Positions 25,631-32,660 of a stretch of 64,000 bases of DNA are shown piece after piece. The stretch is from NCBI RefSeq assembly GCF_900188235.1, contig NZ_FZNT01000006.1, positions 124,001 through 188,000 on the forward strand, in the 5' to 3' direction. The stretch comes from Lutibacter agarilyticus (GTDB lineage Bacteria; Bacteroidota; Bacteroidia; Flavobacteriales; Flavobacteriaceae). A program made the translations under genes and the position numbers. How positions within the stretch are numbered: position 1 is the first letter of the stretch; each line of letters opens with the position of its first letter. The notes under the pieces are model-generated. The model saw nothing but the letters and a program-made list of their open reading frames with translations, searched no databases and was not told the DNA's origin.

Positions 25631-26083
25631 ATGATGAATTACGTCGATTTGTGTGTTGTTTTACAAGAGGTTCCGGGTGAGATTAGCATTTGTTTTTCAA
25701 TAACAGGTTGTGAGTTAATGTGTAACAACTGTCATTCTGCATACCTGTGGAAAAAAGAAAATGGAGATCCTTTAACACTTCAAAAATATACACAAATTTT
25801 AACAGGATATAGCAATTTAGCAAGTTGTGTGCTTTTTATGGGAGGTGAATGGTATGAAAATGAGTTAGAAGAATTTTTAAAAATAGCCAAAGAATTTAAT
25901 TATAAAACCTGTTTATACACAGGTAAAACTACTGTTTCAAATATATTACTAAATCAACTTACTTGGGTTAAAACTGGACCTTGGATTGAGAAATTAGGAG
26001 GTTTGGAATCAAAAACCACCAATCAAAAATTTATAGAAGTAAAATCAAATAACATATTAAATCACTTATTTCAAAATAATTAA
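25631..26083 (+). CDS. nrdG: Anaerobic ribonucleoside-triphosphate reductase activating protein
   Basis: A small radical-SAM activase that makes the glycyl radical on NrdD. From this start there are 150 residues. The cluster motif CxxxCxxC is TGCELMCNNC (Cys27, 31, 34), followed by LFMGGEWYENELEEF and a TKTGPWIEKLGGL segment. The usual family start MxYxxLxVVLQEVPxEIS fits ATG at 25631 or 25634; an in-frame ATG at 25592 would add 13 residues with no family likeness and place the start close to the riboswitch. Its stop is three bases before nrdD. Regulated by the B12 riboswitch. Confidence 0.9.
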   Translation: MMNYVDLCVVLQEVPGEISICFSITGCELMCNNCHSAYLWKKENGDPLTLQKYTQILTGYSNLASCVLFMGGEWYENELEEFLKIAKEFNYKTCLYTGKTTVSNILLNQLTWVKTGPWIEKLGGLESKTTNQKFIEVKSNNILNHLFQNN

Positions 26084-26086
26084 GCT

Positions 26087-27952
26087 ATGATACGACTTAC
26101 CGACGAGCAACTTACACAAAAAATCAATTTTATTGAAAATTACATCAACTCTAACAATGCGGCCGACGGTTCAGCGGTTGATGCCAACGCCAATGTAACT
26201 TCAAAAAACATTGCAACAATGGAGGCTGAATTGAATAAAGATATTAATATTCAGGTAAATAGAAGCTTGGTTAAAAATAAAATAAGCGAATTATTTGGAG
26301 AAGACTTAGCGAATGAATACATACGCCAAATTGAAAGTCATGAAATTTATGTACATGATGAAACATCATTAAAACCATATTGCGTTTCAATAAGTATGTA
26401 TCCATTTTTATTTGATGGTTTAACAAAATTAGGTGGTGAAAGTAAAGCACCACAGCATTTAGAAAGTTTTTGTGGCGAATTTGTAAACTTGGTTTTTGCC
26501 ATAAGTTCTCAATTTGCAGGAGCCATGGCAACTGTAGAATTTTTGATGTATTTTGACTATTTCGCTAGAAAAGATTACGGAGATAATTATTTAGAAACCA
26601 ATGGTAAATTAGTAGCCAATCATTTACAACACGCAGTGTATGCTATAAATCAACCAGCAGCAGCAAGAGGCTATCAGTCGGTATTTTGGAATATATCTTT
26701 ATATGATGAAGCTTATTTTAATAGTATGTTTGGAGAGTTTGTTTTTCCAGATATGAGTAAGCCTATTTGGGAAAACCTTAAAAAAACACAACAGTTTTTT
26801 ATGAAATGGTTTAATAAAGAACGTGAAAAAGCAGTGCTAACTTTTCCTGTAGTTACAGCTGCTATGTTGGTAAAAGAAGGAAAACCTGTAGACCATGATT
26901 TTGCCAATATGTGTGCGGAGGAATTAAGTGAAGGCAATTCGTTTTTTATCTATCAATCTGAAAATGCAGATAGTTTAGCTTCGTGTTGCAGGCTTAGAAA
27001 TGAAATAAGCGATAATACCTTTAGTTATTCTTTAGGGGCTGGAGGAGTTGCAACAGGATCAATAAATGTAATCACCTTAAACATGAATCGTTTGGTGCAA
27101 AAAGGAAAGCATTTAAAAACTGAAATTGAAAAAATTCATAAATATCAAGTTGCATATAGAAAGATAATTGAAGCATATAAACAGGCCGGAATGTTACCGG
27201 TGTATCAGGCTGGTTTTATTTCGTTAGATAAGCAATTTTTAACAATTGGTATTAATGGTATGGTTGAAGCTGCGGAGAGTTTAGGTTTGCAAGCTGAAAA
27301 TTCAACTAGCTATAAATCTTTTGTTCAGGAAAAATTAAAAATTATTTATGATGCTAATAAAGAAGCTAAAAAGAAATACGGCTATATGTTTAATACTGAA
27401 TTTGTACCTGCTGAAAATTTAGGTGTTAAAAATGCAAAATGGGATAAGGAAGACGGTTTAATAGTGCTTAGAGATTGTTATAACTCTTACTTTTATGCTG
27501 TTGAAGATACTACAATGAATACATTAGATAAAATTTTGCTACATGGAAAAGAAACTATTAAATATTTAGATGGTGGTTCAGCACTTCATTTAAATTTAGA
27601 AGAAATTCCTAATAAAGAAGGATTTTTAAAATTAATTAATGCAGCAGCAGTAGCAGGGTGTAATTATTTTTGTTTCAACGTAAAAATTACCATTTGTAAT
27701 AAATGCAATCATATTGATAAAAAAACGTTGACTAAATGTAGTAAGTGTGCAAGTACAGATATAGATTACGGTACTAGAGTAATTGGTTACTTAAAACGAA
27801 TTTCAAGCTTTAGTTCGCACAGGCAAACGGAACAAAAATTAAGGTTTTATCACAGAAAAGAAATTTCTTTTAATACGTGTACTGTTTTAGAAAAAAGGAG
27901 TGAATTATTAAACAATCATTTTAAAACTAAAACCAATCAGTTACTAAACTAA
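26087..27952 (+). CDS. nrdD: Anaerobic (class III) ribonucleoside-triphosphate reductase
   Basis: Oxygen-sensitive glycyl-radical enzyme reducing NTPs to dNTPs without B12. The 621 residues include IYVHDETSLKPYCVSI near 86-101, FQSV/FWNIS-type barrel segments, the C-terminal zinc site of four cysteines (about 537, 540, 551, 554 in CNKC and CSKC), and the glycyl-radical motif TRVIGYL with Gly567. It is shorter than the Escherichia coli enzyme (712) because it has no N-terminal ATP-cone, so overall activity control by dATP is probably absent. The tail after the radical glycine is long, about 54 residues. Cotranscribed with nrdG under the B12 riboswitch. Confidence 0.93.
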   Translation: MIRLTDEQLTQKINFIENYINSNNAADGSAVDANANVTSKNIATMEAELNKDINIQVNRSLVKNKISELFGEDLANEYIRQIESHEIYVHDETSLKPYCVSISMYPFLFDGLTKLGGESKAPQHLESFCGEFVNLVFAISSQFAGAMATVEFLMYFDYFARKDYGDNYLETNGKLVANHLQHAVYAINQPAAARGYQSVFWNISLYDEAYFNSMFGEFVFPDMSKPIWENLKKTQQFFMKWFNKEREKAVLTFPVVTAAMLVKEGKPVDHDFANMCAEELSEGNSFFIYQSENADSLASCCRLRNEISDNTFSYSLGAGGVATGSINVITLNMNRLVQKGKHLKTEIEKIHKYQVAYRKIIEAYKQAGMLPVYQAGFISLDKQFLTIGINGMVEAAESLGLQAENSTSYKSFVQEKLKIIYDANKEAKKKYGYMFNTEFVPAENLGVKNAKWDKEDGLIVLRDCYNSYFYAVEDTTMNTLDKILLHGKETIKYLDGGSALHLNLEEIPNKEGFLKLINAAAVAGCNYFCFNVKITICNKCNHIDKKTLTKCSKCASTDIDYGTRVIGYLKRISSFSSHRQTEQKLRFYHRKEISFNTCTVLEKRSELLNNHFKTKTNQLLN

Positions 27953-27960
27953 TTATAAAA

Positions 27961-28006
27961 GAAACTGTTTGAAATTAGGTGTTAAACCATTACTCAAACA
28001 GTTTCT
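27961..28006. terminator. Long-stem hairpin between nrdD and the convergent hypothetical gene
   Basis: GAAACTGTTTGA pairs with TCAAACAGTTTC across a 21-base loop. The T-run is better on the minus-strand side (TTTCTTTTATAA), so it most likely ends the gene at 28020; it may also slow nrdD transcripts. Confidence 0.65.
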
Positions 28007-28019
28007 TAAGTTTAAAGAT

Positions 28020-28382
28020 CTAAGAAGCTTTTAAAAAAGGTTCTTTTAACTGAAATTTAAATGTAGCCTTACAAGTGGTAGTTTTTGTTTTTTCATCATT
28101 GACTAAAACTAATAATTGTAATTCGTTATGGTTTAATTTTGTAATTTGAGATTGTATTAGCAATTTATCATTCAAAAATGCATTTTTCAAAATTTCTAAC
28201 TTATATAATTTGGGTGCATTCACACTTAAATCAGGATTGTTAGTAATCATATCTGTCACAAATTGTTCCATTACCTCATATAATTTGTTAGGAAGTAATG
28301 CTTTGTGATTGTTAATGTCATTTTTTGTTACTTTGAAGTAGGTGGTAGGGTTGTTTGTAGTGATGTTATTTAACGTATTCAT
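28020..28382 (-). CDS. Hypothetical protein, possibly hotdog-fold
   Basis: A 120-residue soluble protein. The order of elements (FKVTKNDINNHKALLPNKLYEVMEQFVTDM, then KLYKLEILKNAFLNDKLLIQSQITKLNHNELQLLVLVND and CKATFKFQL) resembles a hotdog-fold acyl-CoA hydrolase, in which a helix after a DxNxHGxLxGG-like motif packs on antiparallel strands. The glycines and the aspartate usual for thioesterase activity are not conserved, so enzyme function is doubtful. It follows a possible 38-codon ORF by 12 bases and ends at a hairpin. I do not recognise a named family. Confidence 0.6.
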   Translation of the reverse strand: MNTLNNITTNNPTTYFKVTKNDINNHKALLPNKLYEVMEQFVTDMITNNPDLSVNAPKLYKLEILKNAFLNDKLLIQSQITKLNHNELQLLVLVNDEKTKTTTCKATFKFQLKEPFLKAS

Positions 28383-28394
28383 AATTTTGTATTT

Positions 28395-28511
28395 TTAAGT
28401 TCTTATTCGCAATGGTATGGGTATTCTTGTTGTAGTGTTATAAGCTAAGCGTTTACCTAGCATTTGAATGGACTTGGCGACTTGTTGAATAATGATGTTT
28501 AAATGTTTCAT
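28395..28511 (-). CDS. Possible 38-residue basic peptide
   Basis: An open frame of 38 codons starts MKHLNIIIQQVAKSIQML and ends RIPIPLRIRT, with eight arginine/lysine residues. It is 12 bases upstream of the hypothetical gene on the same strand. No homologue comes to mind. The core IIIQQVAKSIQ faintly recalls NYVKSAIQSI in the 47-codon frame at 28601-28744. It may be a leader peptide or noise. Confidence 0.25.
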   Translation of the reverse strand: MKHLNIIIQQVAKSIQMLGKRLAYNTTTRIPIPLRIRT

Positions 28512-28544
28512 AATTGTATTTATTTAAAATTAATATTAGTGTAT

Positions 28545-28581
28545 AAAAAAAGGTGCTTTTTGTTGTAAAAGCACCTTTTAA
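28545..28581 (-). terminator. Rho-independent terminator of the short minus-strand unit
   Basis: AAAAGGTGCTTTT pairs with AAAAGCACCTTTT around a short loop. Read on the minus strand it ends in TTTTTTTATA, about 20 bases after the stop of the 47-codon frame. Confidence 0.85.
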
Positions 28582-28600
28582 ATATGTTGTAATTTTTAGT

Positions 28601-28744
28601 TTATTTACTAAAATTATTGAAAGTGCTTTTTTTTACATATATATGTTGTTGCTTAAAATTACGCATAGCATACAGGGAACAAATCGATTGTATGGCCGAC
28701 TTGACATAATTTAAAATTGTTGTATGTGCAGTAAATACTTTCAT
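28601..28744 (-). CDS. Possible 47-residue peptide or small RNA
   Basis: A 47-codon frame (MKVFTAHTTILNYVKSAIQS ... STFNNFSK) lies between a TAnnTTTG element that ends 7 bases before the ATG and a strong terminator. That makes a self-contained unit of about 200 bases. Because the promoter element is so near the ATG, the message would be almost leaderless; otherwise the transcript may be an untranslated small RNA. No family recognised. The peptide is basic, with no membrane helix. Confidence 0.35.
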   Translation of the reverse strand: MKVFTAHTTILNYVKSAIQSICSLYAMRNFKQQHIYVKKSTFNNFSK

Positions 28745-28751
28745 TATTTAT

Positions 28752-28759
28752 CAAAAATA
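28752..28759 (-). promoter_or_regulatory. Candidate promoter of the short minus-strand unit
   Basis: The minus strand reads TATTTTTG, matching TAnnTTTG; CTG stands 18 bases further upstream (28778-28780), a weak -33 match. Between here and 28916 I see only AT-rich sequence without genes. Confidence 0.5.
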
Positions 28760-28916
28760 ATATTATTATTTAAAATGCAGGTATTTTTATGTGTTAATTT
28801 TATGTTATTTCATCTTTTTGTTAAATTATTCACAATAAACTAGGTGCCTTTTACATTTCATAAAAAACAAGTTATCAAAAAGATAAAAATTAAATACATC
28901 CTAAACCAATTTCTCG

Positions 28917-28924
28917 TACATTTG
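28917..28924 (+). promoter_or_regulatory. Candidate -7 element for the 88-residue protein gene
   Basis: TACATTTG matches TAnnTTTG and ends 24 bases before the start codon at 28949. Confidence 0.45.
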
Positions 28925-28948
28925 CAAAATATTTTAAATACATAAATT

Positions 28949-29215
28949 ATGGGAAGCATTAAAAACTTAAAAAAAGATATTAATTACGTTTTAGGAGATA
29001 TTATTGAAGAGTGTTATTCTTGGGAATTATCAAACCCAAAAGCTGACAAGAAAGAGTCTGAGGCTATTATGGATGAGGCAGTTAATACTTTTGATTCTCT
29101 TATAGATTTGATTAACACGAAAGATGTTGAAAATAAAAAAGCACATTTTAAAGCTATAGAAGCTGCATTAGAAGCAAAAGCTGTAGAATTAATTGCTAGA
29201 GTAAATAAATTGTAG
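28949..29215 (+). CDS. Conserved small hypothetical protein
   Basis: An 88-residue acidic, mostly helical soluble protein: MGSIKNLKKDINYVLGDIIE at the N-terminus, a KKESEAIMDEAVNTFDSLIDLI centre and an alanine-rich AIEAALEAKAVELIARVNKL end. I recall close relatives in Flavobacteriaceae but no function. It has a -7 promoter element. The next small gene starts 96 bases later and may share the transcript. Confidence 0.7.
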   Translation: MGSIKNLKKDINYVLGDIIEECYSWELSNPKADKKESEAIMDEAVNTFDSLIDLINTKDVENKKAHFKAIEAALEAKAVELIARVNKL

Positions 29216-29311
29216 TGGTTAAATGTTAAAGTAATGTTTTTTTTGTATATTTATAACACTAAAAATACAACTTAAAACGTTCATGTTTTTATAACAAAAA
29301 AATTAAACCCT

Positions 29312-29512
29312 ATGGCAAGAGAAATGTTTGAGTATACAAAAACGGTACTCAAAAAAGTAAGCTTTAACACAGAATTATTTAAAAAAGAATTAGAAAAAGC
29401 GGTAAATAGGTTATTACCATTTGAAATTAAAGAATTATACATTTGGTTAAAAGAATTTACCTATAATAAACCAGAATTATATCCGTGTTTAGCGTTAGTA
29501 TCTAAAAATTAA
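29312..29512 (+). CDS. Conserved small hypothetical protein
   Basis: A 66-residue helical protein with MAREMFEYTKTVLKKVSFNT, then ELFKKELEKAVNRLLPFEIKEL and YPCLALVSKN. This pattern is familiar from short conserved proteins of Flavobacteriaceae without known function. The aromatic-rich WLKEFTYNKPELYP segment is the most distinctive. A strong terminator begins at its stop codon. Confidence 0.7.
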   Translation: MAREMFEYTKTVLKKVSFNTELFKKELEKAVNRLLPFEIKELYIWLKEFTYNKPELYPCLALVSKN

Positions 29513-29540
29513 AAAAGGAGCCTTAGGCTCCTTTTTTTTG
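29511..29540. terminator. Bidirectional terminator between the small gene and oxyR
   Basis: AAAAAAGGAGCC pairs with GGCTCCTTTTTT around TTA, with A- and T-runs on either side. It serves both converging genes and overlaps the end of oxyR. Confidence 0.9.
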
Positions 29541-30470
29541 TAGTATAGGACTTATTATTTTAACATCATTAAAAGCTATAATTCCTCTAACAATACCGTC
29601 TATGGTATTTTTTAAGGTTTCAATTAAATGAATTTTTAGTTGAGATTTATGATAAAGAATGCTGACTTCTCTAGCTGGAACTGGTTCTTTAAACTGGCGT
29701 AAATAAATACGATCCTTATCGTTTAAATCTAATGTTTGTAGATAAGGAAGTAATGTCATGCCTAAGCCTTCTTTTGATAATTTTATCAACGTATCAAAAC
29801 TTCCACTATGCAATTGAAAGTGTTGATTTGTTCTTCCAAAGGTTCTACATAAATTAATAACACTTTCTTTAAAACAATGTCCGTCTTCTAATAAAAGAAT
29901 ATCATCAATATTTAAATCATCAATGTTTAAAGATTTATTTTCAAATAAACGATGCTCTTTGGGTACAAAACCAACAAAGGGTTCATAATACAATACACGT
30001 TCTTTAATTAAATCATTTTCTAACGGTGTTGCAGCAATAGCTACATCAATATGTCCATCAGTTAATTTTTTTATACATTCTTCAGTAGTTAATTCTTCAA
30101 TTTTTAAATTTACTTTAGGATATTTCTTGATAAATGTCTTTAAAAATAAAGGAAGTAGGGTAGGCATTACTGTAGGAATAATTCCTAATTTAAAATCTCC
30201 ACCAATAAACCCTTTTTGTTGTTCAACTATATCGTTTATTCTATTGCTTTCATCAACAATAATTTTTGCTTGTTCAACAATTTTACTGCCAATTTCAGTA
30301 AGTTGAATCGGTTTTTTATTTCTATTAAATATTTTGGTATCCAATTCATCTTCTAACTTTTGAATTTGCATACTTAATGTTGGCTGGGTTACAAAACAAT
30401 GCTCTGATGCGGTTGTAAAGTTTTTGTATTCAGCAACAGCTAAAACATATTTTAATTGTGTAATAGTCAT
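29523..30470 (-). CDS. oxyR: Peroxide-sensing LysR-type regulator OxyR
   Basis: A 315-residue LysR-type regulator: N-terminal winged helix (MTITQLKYVLAVAEYKNFTT, FVTQPTLSMQIQKLEDEL) and a substrate-binding-like domain. The redox pair of OxyR is present as GHCFKESVINLC, Cys199 and Cys208, the same numbers as in Escherichia coli, so peroxide sensing by disulfide formation is expected. I chose the ATG at 30470 because homologues begin MTITQLKY; an ATG at 30509 would add 13 residues. It is divergent from dps, a standard OxyR target, with 124 bases between the starts. Confidence 0.93.
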   Translation of the reverse strand: MTITQLKYVLAVAEYKNFTTASEHCFVTQPTLSMQIQKLEDELDTKIFNRNKKPIQLTEIGSKIVEQAKIIVDESNRINDIVEQQKGFIGGDFKLGIIPTVMPTLLPLFLKTFIKKYPKVNLKIEELTTEECIKKLTDGHIDVAIAATPLENDLIKERVLYYEPFVGFVPKEHRLFENKSLNIDDLNIDDILLLEDGHCFKESVINLCRTFGRTNQHFQLHSGSFDTLIKLSKEGLGMTLLPYLQTLDLNDKDRIYLRQFKEPVPAREVSILYHKSQLKIHLIETLKNTIDGIVRGIIAFNDVKIISPILQKKGA

Positions 30471-30492
30471 GACTATAAGTTTTTCCGATAAA

Positions 30493-30507
30493 GATATTAA
30501 AACTATC
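30493..30507. promoter_or_regulatory. Candidate OxyR half-operator between oxyR and dps
   Basis: GATATTAAAACTATC is an inverted repeat GATA-N7-TATC, close in form to the ATAG-N7-CTAT half site of OxyR. Another GATA occurs at 30487 and at 30520. Inferred from position and symmetry only. Confidence 0.35.
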
Positions 30508-30594
30508 AATTGTAATTATGATAAATCGTTCTTTTTTTTCAAGAAATTTGTATTAGAAATAAAACATAGATTAATAATTAAAAACAATAGATAT

Positions 30595-31065
30595 ATGAAT
30601 ACTACAATTATAGGTTTAGATAAAAAACAAGCAGAAGAATTAACAATTAATTTAAATGAATTATTATCTAATTTTCAGGTATATTACCAAAATTTAAGAG
30701 GTTTGCATTGGAATATAAAAGGAAAAAACTTTTTTGAATTGCATGTCAAGTTTGAGGAGTTTTATACAGATTCACAAGAAAAAATTGATATGATTGCTGA
30801 ACGAATATTAACGTTAGAAGGTACGCCATTACATACGTTTTCTGATTATATTGAATTAGCTAAAGTTCCTGTTGGAAAAAATGTTACCAATGATGTTGAA
30901 GGAGTTTCTTTAGTAGTAAATTCTTTAGCTGAATTGTTGAGAATTGAGCGTTTCATATTAGAAGCTTCTGATAAAGCAAGTGATGAAGGTACAAATTCTA
31001 TGATGAGCGATTTTATAGCAGAACAAGAAAAAACAATTTGGATGTTAAATGCTTGGTTGTCTTAA
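30595..31065 (+). CDS. dps: Dps-family ferritin-like DNA-protection protein
   Basis: A 156-residue Dps: it stores iron and consumes peroxide in a 12-mer and may coat DNA. Ferroxidase ligands are seen as His38 (GLHWNIKG), His50 (FFELHVKFEEFY), Asp65 and Glu69 (KIDMIAERI). The ATG at 30595 gives the usual start and a 124-base divergent region with oxyR; the frame stays open further upstream, where it would run through that regulatory region. A perfect-palindrome terminator follows. OxyR control is inferred from family knowledge and layout. Confidence 0.94.
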   Translation: MNTTIIGLDKKQAEELTINLNELLSNFQVYYQNLRGLHWNIKGKNFFELHVKFEEFYTDSQEKIDMIAERILTLEGTPLHTFSDYIELAKVPVGKNVTNDVEGVSLVVNSLAELLRIERFILEASDKASDEGTNSMMSDFIAEQEKTIWMLNAWLS

Positions 31066-31076
31066 TTAATTTAAGT

Positions 31077-31117
31077 AAAAAAAAGCGGTTTTCAATTAAT
31101 TGAAAACCGCTTTTTTC
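31077..31117. terminator. Perfect-palindrome terminator after dps
   Basis: From 31079 to 31116 the sequence is a 38-base perfect palindrome: AAAAAAGCGGTTTTCAATT and its exact complement. It ends in a T-run on both strands and so can serve dps and the convergent acyltransferase gene. Confidence 0.9.
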
Positions 31118-31173
31118 ATGATTTAAATAATTTGATGCATCCATAAAATGAAGGATATATCAATAGTATTTTT

Positions 31174-31980
31174 TTACGACCAAAATTTACGTTTTTTATT
31201 CAATTCATCTTCTTGTAACTTGTATTCTTCAGGAGTAATTACTTTTAAAAATGAAGGGTCTTGTTCTATTTCAATTTGGATTCGTTTTACAATTTCTTCA
31301 AAAGTTTCATTTTCGTAATCAATTTTCATAGGCTCTTTAATAACCATAGACTGTAATACGTCTCTTTTTTTGATGATGAGTCCTTTTTTATCAAATGATC
31401 TTCTAAAACCATCAATCACAATTGGAACAACAACAGGTTTATAGGTTTTAATAATATGCGCAGTTCCACGACGAATAGGCTTAAAAGGAGTTGTAGTACC
31501 TTGTGGAAAGGTAATTACCCAACCATCATCTAGCGCTTTTTTTATATTACTAATGTCAGACATTTTTACTTGCCTTTTTACATCTTGACCTTTACTTCTC
31601 CAAGTACGTTCAATAGAAATTGAACCAACATAAGCAAAAATCTTAGGTAGAAGTCCAGCTTTCATAGTTTCTGAAGCGGCTATATAATAGATGTTTAGCT
31701 TAGGGTTCCAAATGTATCCAACATTTTTAATGGTATCAACTCTTCCTTTTAAAGAAGCATTAAATACGTGTAACATTGCTGCGACATCAGCAAAATATGT
31801 TTGATGATTTGAAACAAAAAGTACATTTGTTTCGGGAAGGTTTCTAATAATTTCTGAGCCTTCTATTTGGAGTTTGTTAAAGCGGCGATAACGTCCGTGT
31901 GAAACAATTCCAAAAAAGCGAATAAGCCATTTTTTTAGAAATAAAATGTGCCCAAAAGGGTTCCTTTTAAATATTGGCAT
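31174..31980 (-). CDS. Lysophospholipid acyltransferase family (PlsC-like) protein
   Basis: A 268-residue membrane-associated acyltransferase of the PlsC superfamily. The catalytic region is SNHQTYFADV, with His59 and Asp65 separated by five residues instead of four (HX5D against the usual HX4D). Motif III reads FPQGTTT with Gln160 where PlsC has Glu. The downstream FKPIRRGTAHII and VVPIVIDGF motifs fit the superfamily. It may therefore use an acceptor other than lysophosphatidic acid, such as an amino lipid. I recall similar flavobacterial proteins, so these are probably subfamily traits rather than damage. Basic C-terminus. Confidence 0.8.
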   Translation of the reverse strand: MPIFKRNPFGHILFLKKWLIRFFGIVSHGRYRRFNKLQIEGSEIIRNLPETNVLFVSNHQTYFADVAAMLHVFNASLKGRVDTIKNVGYIWNPKLNIYYIAASETMKAGLLPKIFAYVGSISIERTWRSKGQDVKRQVKMSDISNIKKALDDGWVITFPQGTTTPFKPIRRGTAHIIKTYKPVVVPIVIDGFRRSFDKKGLIIKKRDVLQSMVIKEPMKIDYENETFEEIVKRIQIEIEQDPSFLKVITPEEYKLQEDELNKKRKFWS

Positions 31981-32007
31981 TTGGTTGGTTTAGTTTTGTT
32001 GGTTGTA

Positions 32008-32015
32008 CAAATTTA
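32008..32015 (-). promoter_or_regulatory. Candidate -7 element for the acyltransferase gene
   Basis: The minus strand reads TAAATTTG, matching TAnnTTTG, 27 bases upstream of the acyltransferase ATG, in the 46-base gap after the NUDIX gene. Confidence 0.4.
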
Positions 32016-32026
32016 CTAAAAAAAAG

Positions 32027-32659
32027 TTAGATATTTTTTAAGAGTTCCCTTATTTCATTCAGCATCATGGCTGTTGCGCCCCAAACAATATAACTGTTTA
32101 ATTTAAAGCAAGGTACCTTAATTTCTTTTGCATATGAAGTTGATAATATTGTTGTTGAAATAACAGTTTTGTTTAAAAAATCATCTAATGTAACTTGAAT
32201 TAATTCTTCAACTTCATGATTTGTTCTAAATTGCGGTGACTGGTATGTAATTCCTAAGAAAGGAGTAACTAAAAAATTACTAGGTGGAATGTACACGTTT
32301 GTCATTTCTTTAAAAACAGAAATAGTGTTTTTTTTAATTCCTACTTCTTCAAAAGTTTCTCTTAAAGCTGTATTTTTTAAATCAATGTCGTTGGCTTCAA
32401 ATTTCCCTCCAGGAAAACTTATTTGTGCAGAATGTGTACCGTTATAGCTTGCTCTTTTGGTTAATAAAAAACAAGTATCATTATGTTTGTTTGGGTAAAA
32501 TAACGCTAGTACACCTGCTTTTTTTGGTTGTTGGTTTTCAATATAATCTTCTGAAAGTTGTTTTCTTATTTTAGGAGCCAATTTAAATTGAGCATCTAAG
32601 CCTCCAGTCGGAAGGGTATCTATTGCAGAAATACGATCTTTAAAAAGTGAAAAATCCAT
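32027..32659 (-). CDS. CoA pyrophosphatase (NUDIX hydrolase, NudL type)
   Basis: A 210-residue NUDIX enzyme that probably cleaves CoA or oxidised CoA to phosphopantetheine and adenosine diphosphate. The NUDIX box spans about 84-108 (GGKFEANDIDLKNTALRE, then TFEEVGI) and is complete (GX5EX7REUXEEXGU). It is preceded by the CoA-type segment LLTKRASYNGTHSAQISFPGG that marks this subfamily. Cytoplasmic. It follows the TRIC-type gene with a one-base gap on the minus strand, so they are cotranscribed. Confidence 0.88.
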   Translation of the reverse strand: MDFSLFKDRISAIDTLPTGGLDAQFKLAPKIRKQLSEDYIENQQPKKAGVLALFYPNKHNDTCFLLTKRASYNGTHSAQISFPGGKFEANDIDLKNTALRETFEEVGIKKNTISVFKEMTNVYIPPSNFLVTPFLGITYQSPQFRTNHEVEELIQVTLDDFLNKTVISTTILSTSYAKEIKVPCFKLNSYIVWGATAMMLNEIRELLKNI

Positions 32660-32660
32660 A

